DNA from: Candidatus Sumerlaeota bacterium
GTDB lineage: Bacteria > Sumerlaeota > Sumerlaeia > JAFGJS01
Direction of reading: 5' to 3'
Length of the DNA stretch: 64,000 nucleotides
NCBI GenBank assembly: GCA_016928995.1
Contig: JAFGJS010000102.1
Coordinates: 1-64,000 of the forward strand
The notes below the pieces were generated by a model. The model was not told where the DNA came from. It did not search any database and worked only from the letters and a program-made list of their open reading frames with translations. Both the position numbers and the translations under genes were made by a program. Below, piece after piece: positions 17,578 to 25,380 of the stretch; the stretch's first letter is position 1, and each line of letters opens with the position of its first letter.

Positions 17578-17660
17578 TGTATAGTCTATTTCACTCGCTC
17601 TTGATCAAAACCAGCCGGTGTCGTTCAACTTTTGAACACCGATATGTTCATGCTTTGAAC
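17578..17660 (-). promoter_or_regulatory. Candidate promoter and tandem palindromic operator of the glycan operon
   Basis: Two palindromic 15-mers, GTTCAACTTTTGAAC (17623-17637) and GTTCATGCTTTGAAC (17646-17660), have centres 23 bases apart, about two helical turns. Downstream on the minus strand are a -35-like TTGATC (17603-17608) and a -10-like TATACA (17578-17583) with a long 19-base spacer. The sites lie just upstream of the -35, the usual position for an activator, and about 150 bases before wzm. The weak promoter would fit a need for activation. The rest of 17475-17889 holds no gene or other signal that I can support. Confidence 0.4.
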
Positions 17661-17889
17661 AAGGTAAGTCAACTGTTTTTTTGTGCTTGCCGGCTTTTCT
17701 GGAATGGCGGCTTCGAGTGGTGTTTGTAATGATGCGTTGGTCCAGGCGCAGGGAGTTTGTTGGAAGGATGAAAGCGAAGATCGTCGAGGAGACTACGCTG
17801 CATCCGAGCGAAGAATGTGGATAAAAACAGGCCCATCATAATATGGTCACGCTCTTTGTGAGCGACGCTGTTCGTGACTTCGCGTGTTC

Positions 17890-19131
17890 TCAGATTTCGA
17901 TCGGGAGAGTGCCGTTTCTTACTTTTTTGCGCCATTCGCCGGGGCGTATTCCCATTTCCTGTTGAAAAACGTTTGAGAAATGGCTGGTGTCGCGGAAACC
18001 GGAAATAGAGGCGATCTCGCGCAGGGGAACTGTTGTGTTTTGCAGCAATTCGCGCACGCGAAGGATGCGCAGACGCCGGATTTCCGCCATGATTGACCGT
18101 CCCAGTTCATCTTGAAAGACGCGGCAAAGATGCGAGCGCGAGCATTTGGCGGCTTGCACGACTTCGGGGACGCCGATCAATTCGTGATAGTGTTCGTGAA
18201 TGTAGTGGAGCGCTTTGACGACATAGGGGCTTTCCGCAATGATGGTGTTCGTCGTGTCGCGTTCGAGGAGCTCGCCGGATTGGAAGATCGTGGTTATCGG
18301 CTGGGGTTCGCCGCGGAGCAATGCGTGCAGCACCTCCATCGCCCGATATCCGTTTTTACGAGGCGCCAGCATGACGGTTGTCACGGAGCGGTATTGCATC
18401 TGATCCAGGATCGGGCTGAAATCCACGCTGATCAATCCCACTTCATTAGGGATGTCGATGTTGAGCTCATCGCAGGCGAGTTGCACCCAGCGCGCGAATT
18501 CACCGGCCAGCGTGAAGAGGGCGATAGGCTTGGGAAGGCAGAGCAGCCATTGTTTGAAGCGCTTCCATTCATCATGCCGGGTTGAGGGGAATTCATCCTT
18601 GAGCAGGATGCTGTGCTCTTGATAGGGGCGTTGGGTGACAAAAATAGGCAGTTCAGGATCCAGTTTCCTGAATTCATCGCACATCGCCTCGAAGCATAAA
18701 TCACGTTGAAAAAACTCATTGGTCACGCCGGCGAATCTGCGGAAGCCATGCTCCGTTAAGTGCCGGGCTGCGATGCGGGCGACGTGCGGCTTGTTATATG
18801 TGACATTATAGATCGTTGAGTTGTTCAGCAAGCCGTGCACACAGACGGCGGGCATTTTCAGTTTTTCAACGGAATCGAGGATTTTCAAATGCCGGTCCGG
18901 ATTGTTGGCATCCGGGAAGCACGCGAAGATAAAGCCGTCGCAATCGCTGTCATTTAAAAAGGAATAGCCCTCCTCCAGCGGGCGATCTTTCAAGGCGTCT
19001 TCATAAAGTTTGACTTCGATGTCTTTGTGTTCCAGGGCGTAAACCACGGCGCCGCGAAAAAAATCCCACATGTAACCGCACAGAAAGTAATCCGGCGGCA
19101 CGTCGATGGCAATCTTATATCGCTTCATCAT
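17890..19131 (-). CDS. AraC-family regulator with LacI/XylR-type sensor domain
   Basis: The protein has 413 residues from the ATG at 19131, preferred because GGGGAG precedes it by 11 bases; a longer frame starts 45 bases upstream. Residues 1-290 resemble the periplasmic-binding-protein-like domain of XylR and LacI proteins: IAIDVPPDYFLCGYMWDFF, CDGFIFACFPDANNP, RIAARHLTEHGFRRFAGV and GLISVDFSPILDQMQ. The C-terminal 100 residues carry two helix-turn-helix motifs of AraC type (VPEVVQAAKCSRSHLCRVFQ and LREIASISGFRDTSHFSNVF). This arrangement senses a sugar and activates nearby operons. No sugar-use genes lie next to it; the nearest target is the glycan operon starting 400 bases downstream on the same strand. 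Confidence 0.88.
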   Translation of the reverse strand: MMKRYKIAIDVPPDYFLCGYMWDFFRGAVVYALEHKDIEVKLYEDALKDRPLEEGYSFLNDSDCDGFIFACFPDANNPDRHLKILDSVEKLKMPAVCVHGLLNNSTIYNVTYNKPHVARIAARHLTEHGFRRFAGVTNEFFQRDLCFEAMCDEFRKLDPELPIFVTQRPYQEHSILLKDEFPSTRHDEWKRFKQWLLCLPKPIALFTLAGEFARWVQLACDELNIDIPNEVGLISVDFSPILDQMQYRSVTTVMLAPRKNGYRAMEVLHALLRGEPQPITTIFQSGELLERDTTNTIIAESPYVVKALHYIHEHYHELIGVPEVVQAAKCSRSHLCRVFQDELGRSIMAEIRRLRILRVRELLQNTTVPLREIASISGFRDTSHFSNVFQQEMGIRPGEWRKKVRNGTLPIEI

Positions 19132-19456
19132 GAGCAAAGCTTCTCCCCGCAAGAATTTTTTACAATTCCTCGTCACATTCCGCTTTGCGGCTGCTTCAAA
19201 CGATTGAAATTGTAAAAACGAAAAAACTTCTGCGACTGTGATGAATGAAATAAACCGACATAGGATAGCACTGCATTATATTGCCATCGAAATATAAGTA
19301 GTAGCTCGATCTGTTTTTCTGCTCGAGAGTTTTTCTAATTTTCACGTCAAGACTTGTCAATTGAAAACATTCAATATGTATTTTTTGTGTTGTTCCTTTT
19401 GAAACTTCACGGCGGGCGGCCGGTCTAGACTGTTTCGCAAAATTAAACGCTCTATC

Positions 19457-19527
19457 GTAGGGTGGGCCTTGGCCCACCATTTCGGCCGAACTCGTATTAC
19501 AATAGGGTGGGACAAGGCCCACCCTAC
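19457..19527. repeat. Inverted repeat element with GGGTGGGCC core
   Basis: Arms at 19457-19478 and 19506-19527 are reverse complements at 21 of 22 positions, with a 27-base loop. Each arm is itself nearly palindromic around GGGCCTTGGCCC. It lies in the 598-base stretch between the AraC gene start and the smc end; no coding frame there is convincing. Similar GTAGGGTGGGCC repeats are, to my knowledge, scattered in many unrelated bacterial genomes as small REP- or MITE-like elements. Confidence 0.7.
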
Positions 19528-19579
19528 AACGAAAAGTCGTTTTTTAAAGCGGAATAGTTCATTGAATATCAGAAAGTAA

Positions 19580-19613
19580 AGCGCCCCGAATTGGATTGTC
19601 GATTCGGGGCGCT
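19580..19613 (-). terminator. Stem-loop downstream of smc
   Basis: A perfect 12-base stem, AGCGCCCCGAAT with ATTCGGGGCGCT, encloses a 10-base loop. It lies about 117 bases past the smc stop on the minus strand, and the bases after it on that strand begin TTTACTTTCT, only moderately T-rich. It most likely ends the smc transcript. Confidence 0.55.
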
Positions 19614-19729
19614 TGCATGAATTCATTCTTCAACAGAAGGCTCTTTACTGGCGCGAGATTTTGCTGTTTTTCGCAGCAACGACGGGCAGTTTTTTTAACA
19701 GCGGCCAAGCAATCTCTCGTTAATATCGC

Positions 19730-22700
19730 TCAGCTGGCAAGCTCCATGTCGGTGAACTGCACGGAGACGATTTCCGTTACGCCTTTTTCTTCCATGGTGA
19801 CGCCGTAGATCGTATCGGCGAGTTCCATGGAGAGTTTGTTGTGCGTGATCATCACGAATTGAGTTTGAGCGGAGAATTCGGCGATCATGCTCTTGAAGCG
19901 TTCGACGTTCGCGTCGTCCAGGGCGTGATCAATCTCGTCGAGCACGCAGAAGGGGCTCGGTTTGTACTTGAAGATGGCGAAAAGCAGCGCCACGGCGACC
20001 ATCGATTTCTCGCCGCCGGATTGCAGCATGATGTTCTTGACCTGGCTGCCGGGCGGCATGGCCATGATGTCCACCCCGCTGTTGAGAACGTCGTTGGGAT
20101 CGGTGAGGATCAGGTCGGCCTTGCCGCCGCCGAAGAGCTGGCGGAAGATCTCGTTGAAGTTTCCACGAATGATCTCGAAGGCCTCGATGAACAGCTCGCG
20201 CGAGGTTTTGTCGATCTTCTTGATGGTTTTGATCAGGGATTCGCGGGCCGCCTCAAGGTCTTGCACCTGGCGCAGGTATTCTTCGTGCTGCGCGCGGACC
20301 TCTTCGTATTCGTCGATGGCGCCGGGATTGATTTCACCGAGCGATTCCTTGCGTTCGCGTAGTTCCGCCAGCCGGATGTTGATTTCATCCGGGGTGAGCT
20401 CCACGGTTTCCTCGGACTGGACCAGTTGCTGCAGGGGCGTGTTGAATTTTTCCAGGGCGCGCTGATCCAGCGTTTGCAACCGCATAGTCATTTCATTCTG
20501 CTTCATCCGGGCTTCGGTCAGTTCGTTTTCGGCCTGACGCTCTTCGCGCATGGCGATCTGGCGCTGGTTTTCAAGTTCGCGCGCTTGTTGCTCGCATTCC
20601 TGGCGTTTGCGTTGTTCCTCTTCCAGGGCGCGCTCGAATTCCACCGTGGAGGTCTTCATTGCATCGCGGTCGTTGCGCGCAACGGTCAGCTGTTTCTCCA
20701 GGCGCGCGCCTTGCTCTTCTTTCTCACGGATTTCGTTTTCACGGCGCTGGATGTCGCTGGAGAGCTGGGCCACCAGCGTATTGAGCGTCTTCAGCCGCTC
20801 TTCCATGTTGCTCACGCGCTCGCGCGTTTCGGTGAGGATGCCGTATGCTTCGGAGTAGGCGTCGTGGATCGATTGGGCGTTGCCCTCGTCGTCCTGCTGG
20901 CTGTCGCTCTCCATCAGTTCGACGTCGCGGTCGGCCTCGGATTGCTTGACACGGGCTTGCTCGATGGCGGCGGCGATTTCCAGGATGCGGTTGCGATCGC
21001 GATCCATCTCGTTATTGAGTTTTTCGCGTTTGGCGCGCAACGCTTCGAGCTGGCGCTGCGCGTCCTCCAGGGCGCGTTTGTCGCTTTCCAGTTTATTGCG
21101 CTGCTGCTCCGCCGCCACTTCGTCGCGATGAGAATCTTCCTTGGCGGCCTCGATGGCCTTTTCGATTTCCGTGGCGCGGCTTTGCGCTTGAGCGAGCGAG
21201 GCGGCGAGTTCGGTTTCGGCTTGCCGGGCCTGTTCGATTTTCTCGCTTAGTTCGCGTATCTCGCGTTCGCGCGTGAGCAGACCGGAGTTCTGGATGTGCC
21301 CGCCGCTCATCATGCCGCGTTCGGAGAGCGTGTCGCCGTCAAGCGTGACGTAGCGTGTCTTGAGTCCGCTGCGCAGCAGGTTTTCCGCGGTTTGCAGGTC
21401 TTCGACGACCAAGATCGAACCAAGCAGGAAATCCACCGCTGGCTGCGTGCGGCCGTCGCACTGGACCAGTTTCGAGGCGATGTTCACCACTCCCGGACGG
21501 GTGACCGCCGAGAGGATGTTCAGGTGGGTGCGCTGCACTTCGATCAGATCGAGCGGCAGGAACGTGGCGCGGCCGAGCTGATTCTGTTTCAGGTAGGTGA
21601 TGGCGTCGCGGGCGGATTCCGACGTCTCGGTCACGATGTCCTGCAGGTGGCCGCCCAGCGCCTGCTCGATGGCCTTTTCATGTTCGGCGTCGATTTGGAT
21701 CAGCTGCGCCAGGACGCCGTGGATGTTGTTGAGTTTCTGCTGCTCGGACGCGAGCATGACCTCTTTCACGCCGCGATGAAATCCCTGGTAGCTTTCCTCG
21801 AGTTTCTTGAAGGTTTCATAACGCGTGTTGAGCTGGCTGATTTCGGAGCGCCGCTCTTCCAATTGCCGTAGATTGCTCTGGCATTCATCGCGGACTTGCC
21901 GGCGGTCTTCGTTCAGCCGGGCCAACTGCTCACGCAGCCGTTGCACGCTTTCCTGCTTCTGATTCAGCTCTTCACGCTGACTGTTCAGCGAGGCTTCGCC
22001 TTCCGTTATCCGGCGCTCCAGTTCGCTGATGCCTTCGGCTGTTTCCTGCGAGAATTCCTGCGATTGATCGATGCGCATTTCCACGATGCGCTGCTCGTTT
22101 TCGAGCCGGAGCACTTCCTGCCCGGTCTCGCGCGCCTGGATGCGGAGGGCGTTGAGGCGTTCGCGGATCGCGGCCTGTTCGTTTTTCAGCCGTTCGTAAA
22201 TCGCTTTGCGCTCTTCGTACGCCGCCTCAACCTCGATCAGTTTGTTGCGCTGCGCGGAAAGCTCCGTGGTCAGGTCTTCCTGATCGCCCTGGCGGTCATC
22301 CAATTCCTTGCGCGCCGTTTCGAGCGTCCGGCGGGCCGCTTCCAACTGGCTGGCATTGGAGGTCTGGCGTTCCTGGTAAACCTGAATGCGCCCCTCCAGC
22401 GCTTGCAGTTCGGAGCGCATTTCATATTGTTTACGATTGAGCTCGGCGATTCTTTCTTCCCATTCGAGCTGCTTCAGGCCGTATTCCTCGTGGCTGGCTT
22501 CGAGCGAGGCGAGCTGCGCCTGTCGCGCTTCCAGGCGGCTTTGCAGCACGGTCACCTGCTGATCGGCTTCTTTGCTCTGCTCTTGGGTGCGGCGGTAATC
22601 CTCGATCAGCGAATGGGCTTCGAGTTGCACGATTTCAGCCTGGATTTTCTTATAGCGCTCGGCCTTGCCAGCCTGCCGTTTCAGGCGGCGCAGTTCGGTT

Positions 22701-23308
22701 TCGCGAGTGCTCATGATGTCATGATGCCGCACGAGCTCGGCCTCGGTCTGCTCGAGTTTGCGCAACGTGGCTTCGCGCTTGACGCGATAACGCGAGACGC
22801 CGGCGGCTTCGTCGAACACGATGCGGCGCTCTTTGGGCTTGGAGTCGATAAGTTGCTTGACCTTGTCCTGCTCCATGATCGAGTAGGCGGATTTGCCGAT
22901 GCCGGTGTCCATGAAGAGGTCGACCACGTCCTTGCGCAGACAGGCGGCGCCATTGATTTCATATTCGCTGAGGAACTCGCCATCGCCCTGGCGGTAGATC
23001 TTGCGGGTGATCATGATTTCCGTGAAATCGAGCGGCAGCTGGCGGTCTTTGTTGTCGATCAGCAGCGAAACCGAGGCGAGGGACTGCTGCTTGTGGGTGC
23101 GGCTGCCCTGGAACATCAGATCGCCCATCCGGTCGCCGCGGAGTTTGCGGGCATTGCCTTCGCCGAGCACCCAGCGCATGGCGTCAAATACGTTGGACTT
23201 GCCGCAGCCATTCGGGCCGACGATGACGGTGATGCCGGGGCTCAGGTCGAGGGTTTTCTTGACCGGGAAGGATTTAAAACCATTCAGAATCAGCTTTTTA
23301 ATATACAT
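19730..23308 (-). CDS. smc: Chromosome segregation protein SMC
   Basis: The protein has 1192 residues, the usual length of bacterial SMC. The head begins MYIKKLILNGFKSFPVKKT and has the Walker A loop GPNGCGKSNVFDAMRWVLG. Long heptad-rich arms run from about 170 to 510 and 680 to 1030. Between them is the hinge (HGVLAQLIQIDAEHEKAIEQ, then LDGDTLSERGMMSGG). The C-terminal head has the signature LQSGGEKSMVAVALLFAIF and Walker B CVLDEIDHALDDANVERF. The ATP-driven dimer bridges and loops DNA behind the replication origin, with ScpA and ScpB, neither of which is in the window. AAGGA lies 8 bases before the ATG. It is divergent from the FtsX-like gene. Confidence 0.97.
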   Translation of the reverse strand: MYIKKLILNGFKSFPVKKTLDLSPGITVIVGPNGCGKSNVFDAMRWVLGEGNARKLRGDRMGDLMFQGSRTHKQQSLASVSLLIDNKDRQLPLDFTEIMITRKIYRQGDGEFLSEYEINGAACLRKDVVDLFMDTGIGKSAYSIMEQDKVKQLIDSKPKERRIVFDEAAGVSRYRVKREATLRKLEQTEAELVRHHDIMSTRETELRRLKRQAGKAERYKKIQAEIVQLEAHSLIEDYRRTQEQSKEADQQVTVLQSRLEARQAQLASLEASHEEYGLKQLEWEERIAELNRKQYEMRSELQALEGRIQVYQERQTSNASQLEAARRTLETARKELDDRQGDQEDLTTELSAQRNKLIEVEAAYEERKAIYERLKNEQAAIRERLNALRIQARETGQEVLRLENEQRIVEMRIDQSQEFSQETAEGISELERRITEGEASLNSQREELNQKQESVQRLREQLARLNEDRRQVRDECQSNLRQLEERRSEISQLNTRYETFKKLEESYQGFHRGVKEVMLASEQQKLNNIHGVLAQLIQIDAEHEKAIEQALGGHLQDIVTETSESARDAITYLKQNQLGRATFLPLDLIEVQRTHLNILSAVTRPGVVNIASKLVQCDGRTQPAVDFLLGSILVVEDLQTAENLLRSGLKTRYVTLDGDTLSERGMMSGGHIQNSGLLTREREIRELSEKIEQARQAETELAASLAQAQSRATEIEKAIEAAKEDSHRDEVAAEQQRNKLESDKRALEDAQRQLEALRAKREKLNNEMDRDRNRILEIAAAIEQARVKQSEADRDVELMESDSQQDDEGNAQSIHDAYSEAYGILTETRERVSNMEERLKTLNTLVAQLSSDIQRRENEIREKEEQGARLEKQLTVARNDRDAMKTSTVEFERALEEEQRKRQECEQQARELENQRQIAMREERQAENELTEARMKQNEMTMRLQTLDQRALEKFNTPLQQLVQSEETVELTPDEINIRLAELRERKESLGEINPGAIDEYEEVRAQHEEYLRQVQDLEAARESLIKTIKKIDKTSRELFIEAFEIIRGNFNEIFRQLFGGGKADLILTDPNDVLNSGVDIMAMPPGSQVKNIMLQSGGEKSMVAVALLFAIFKYKPSPFCVLDEIDHALDDANVERFKSMIAEFSAQTQFVMITHNKLSMELADTIYGVTMEEKGVTEIVSVQFTDMELAS

Positions 23309-23425
23309 GCTTGGCGTCCTTTGGGTACAGGAATAGTCGCAATTAAACGTATGCTAAGCGTCGAACGGACTTTTTCTAGTTTGAAACCAGCGGGAACAGC
23401 GGTTGAGATCGACTATCGCGCGAGA

Positions 23426-23447
23426 ACAGGTACATTACAGGTACATT
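23426..23447. repeat. Tandem 11-base direct repeat upstream of smc
   Basis: ACAGGTACATT occurs twice without a gap, one DNA turn apart, about 120-140 bases upstream of the smc start in the divergent spacer shared with the FtsX-like gene. It could be a protein binding site on one face of the helix; no function is shown. Confidence 0.5.
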
Positions 23448-23600
23448 ATATGATGCCGCGTTCGCTACGAGAGTACAGCATATGGCGCCATTTCCAATGT
23501 GTGCAAGTTTAAAATCGCCTCCGGAATAAAAAGTGGAAAACTTGTGAAAATCAGTCCTTTTTGATTGCAAATTGCCCCGTTTTTGACCACTTTCAAGGCT

Positions 23601-24395
23601 ATGTTCAATCGGACTCGACTGCTTTCACTGCTTCCGGCCTGGCTGCTGACCACCCTGCTCGTGGGATTATGCGCTCAGGCCCTGGTCGCCGCCCGCCATG
23701 TGACCCGGCGGCTGGGCAGCGAATACCCCATCCTGATCGAACTGGAACGGGGCGCGACCATCGCCCAGGCCGAGGAGCTGATGGAGCAAATCCGCGAATC
23801 CAGCTGGAACCGGCGGCTCCGGCAACTGGAACTGGTTCCGTCGCAGGAGATTGCCGGTTGGCTCGCTGCGCAACAGCCGGAGTTGAACGGCGAGGTTGAA
23901 GCCTCCTGGATCGATCTGCCTAAAATCATTGAAGCGGCGTTTTTCGATCCTGTCGTCCGGCCGGCGGATGTAACAGGCTTCGAATACTACCTCAAGGACC
24001 AGCCGTTAGTCAAGCTTGTGTCGCATGATGCGGAAGGGCTGGAACTCCTGCGCTCTGCGCGCAAGGAGCTTGAGTCGGGCCTGTTGAAAGGGCTATGCGT
24101 GCTGTGGCTGATCGGCCTTTGCGTCAATTTCGCCGTGGCCTGGCTGTCACCCCCAGATGCTCCGCTCGCGCCGGTGCGCCATCCTTTATTCAAGAAGCCC
24201 TATCAACTGGCAGGCGTCATGCTGCTTGTTTGTCTGGCGGCATGGCTGGCCACGATCGGATTGATGGCGTTCGTCTGGCCGTCGGTGATCGATCCGCCGG
24301 ATTTTTTCTCCTTGCTGGCGCCGTTGATCCTCGCTGGTTATGGTCTGAGCAACGCGGCGCTGTTCGCCGTGGCCTGCAAACTGCTTTACCGATGA
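23601..24395 (+). CDS. FtsX-like four-helix membrane protein
   Basis: The protein has 264 residues from the ATG at 23601; an in-frame TTG 36 bases upstream is less likely. The layout is that of FtsX: one membrane helix near the N-terminus (LLPAWLLTTLLVGLCAQALV), an extracytoplasmic domain to about residue 160 (PILIELERGATIAQAEELM, then LPKIIEAAFFDPVVRP), then three helices (LLKGLCVLWLIGLCVNFAVA, LAGVMLLVCLAAWLATIGLM, LLAPLILAGYGLSNAALFA). FtsX works with the ATPase FtsE to switch on cell-wall hydrolases at the division site. No FtsE is next to it, and sequence identity to FtsX is not obvious, so the call rests on topology and on the region's cell-division character. Confidence 0.5.
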   Translation: MFNRTRLLSLLPAWLLTTLLVGLCAQALVAARHVTRRLGSEYPILIELERGATIAQAEELMEQIRESSWNRRLRQLELVPSQEIAGWLAAQQPELNGEVEASWIDLPKIIEAAFFDPVVRPADVTGFEYYLKDQPLVKLVSHDAEGLELLRSARKELESGLLKGLCVLWLIGLCVNFAVAWLSPPDAPLAPVRHPLFKKPYQLAGVMLLVCLAAWLATIGLMAFVWPSVIDPPDFFSLLAPLILAGYGLSNAALFAVACKLLYR

Positions 24396-24415
24396 TGTAA
24401 TATTAATACGGGCAT

Positions 24416-24437
24416 CCGGCGGCTTATTGCCGGTTTT
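24416..24437. terminator. Weak stem-loop between convergent genes
   Basis: CCGGC (24416-24420) pairs with GCCGG (24429-24433), followed on the plus strand by TTTT. It lies in the 65-base gap between the ends of the FtsX-like gene and prmA and could stop the FtsX-like transcript. Confidence 0.35.
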
Positions 24438-24460
24438 GCGCCGTTATCTTGCATGGGAAA

Positions 24461-25354
24461 TCATGCTTTCCGGGCGTAAAAGCCGATCCATTCGTTGATC
24501 TGTCCGGTGTTTTCCACGATGAAGCCCAGTTCTTCCAGCAATCGAGTCGTTTGATCGCGTTCATTTTCCACGCAGCCGGACAAGAGCAACGCTCCGTTCT
24601 GTTCCACCATCGCGGACGCGGCGTTCGCAATCGGCCTGAATCGCGACATGAGCATATTGCAAACGACCAGCGGCGCGGTTACAGCGCCGGCTTGATCCGC
24701 TCCGCCGATATAAACACAGACATTTTTCGTCACGGCGTTGAGCGACAAGTTCAGCCTCAGGTTTTCCTCGGCCTGTGGATCGATCTCGATCGCCACGGCC
24801 TGATGAGCGCCGAGTTTGACGGCGGCGATGCTGAGGATGCCCGAGCCGGCGCCGATGTCGATGACGCGCGCGGCAGGAGCGACGCAATCGGGCAGCATCT
24901 TCAGGCATAATTGCGTGCTTTCGTGCAAGCCGGTGCCGAAGGCCATGCCGGGTTCGATGATCAGAAGGTGCTCGCCGGTCCGCAATTCCGCGCGCTCCTG
25001 CTCCCACGGCGGCGCCACCCACCAGCAGGGAGCGACGCGTTTGGCGTGAAAGTAGGCCTTGAACGGCTCGGTCCAATCCTGCTCTTCGATGGCTTGGTAA
25101 TTGACTTGATCCGGCGGGTGAGGCAATGCCGCGGAGAAGATCTGCGCGTCTTTCATGAGTTCCGAGGCGGATTGTTTTTCGTCAAAGTAAACCGCCCAAT
25201 GCGTGGCGCCGAGCATTTCAGTGCGCCGTTCGCCGCTGGCCGCGCCGCGATCTTCCCAGCCGAGAGATTGATTTTCCTGCAGCCAGTCCGCCAGCAGTTC
25301 CAGCGTCAATTCCGACGCTTCATGGCTCCAGATGAAATGAAGTTCGTGATACAT
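24461..25354 (-). CDS. prmA: Ribosomal protein L11 methyltransferase (PrmA)
   Basis: The protein has 297 residues. The central domain has LLIIEPGMAFGTGLHESTQL, the PrmA hallmark (family consensus P-x-AFGTG-H-x-T), followed by VIDIGAGSGILSIAAVKLG (SAM-binding glycine loop) and AVAIEIDPQAEENLRLNL with the ribose-binding Glu/Asp. The N-terminal 100 residues are the substrate-recognition domain that binds L11. The usual catalytic-site stretch VANILA appears as VCNMLMSRF, keeping the Asn. It trimethylates several amino groups of ribosomal protein L11. It is last of a three-gene minus-strand group after a metallo-hydrolase and a penicillin-binding protein, 26 bases from the latter. Confidence 0.9.
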   Translation of the reverse strand: MYHELHFIWSHEASELTLELLADWLQENQSLGWEDRGAASGERRTEMLGATHWAVYFDEKQSASELMKDAQIFSAALPHPPDQVNYQAIEEQDWTEPFKAYFHAKRVAPCWWVAPPWEQERAELRTGEHLLIIEPGMAFGTGLHESTQLCLKMLPDCVAPAARVIDIGAGSGILSIAAVKLGAHQAVAIEIDPQAEENLRLNLSLNAVTKNVCVYIGGADQAGAVTAPLVVCNMLMSRFRPIANAASAMVEQNGALLLSGCVENERDQTTRLLEELGFIVENTGQINEWIGFYARKA

Positions 25355-25380
25355 GTCTCGTCCGTTCTTATTGTAAAAGA

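Noticed and set aside
17669-17935. Minus-strand frame of 88 codons between wzm and the AraC gene
   Set aside because: It overlaps the end of the AraC-type gene, has no binding site and no protein-like pattern.
19196-19626. Two overlapping minus-strand frames between the AraC gene and smc
   Set aside because: They run through the inverted repeat element and the terminator stem; no family match.
21896-23512. Plus-strand open frame of 538 codons opposite smc
   Set aside because: It is antisense to the well-supported smc head and arm region, its protein is low in complexity and matches no family, and no binding site precedes it.
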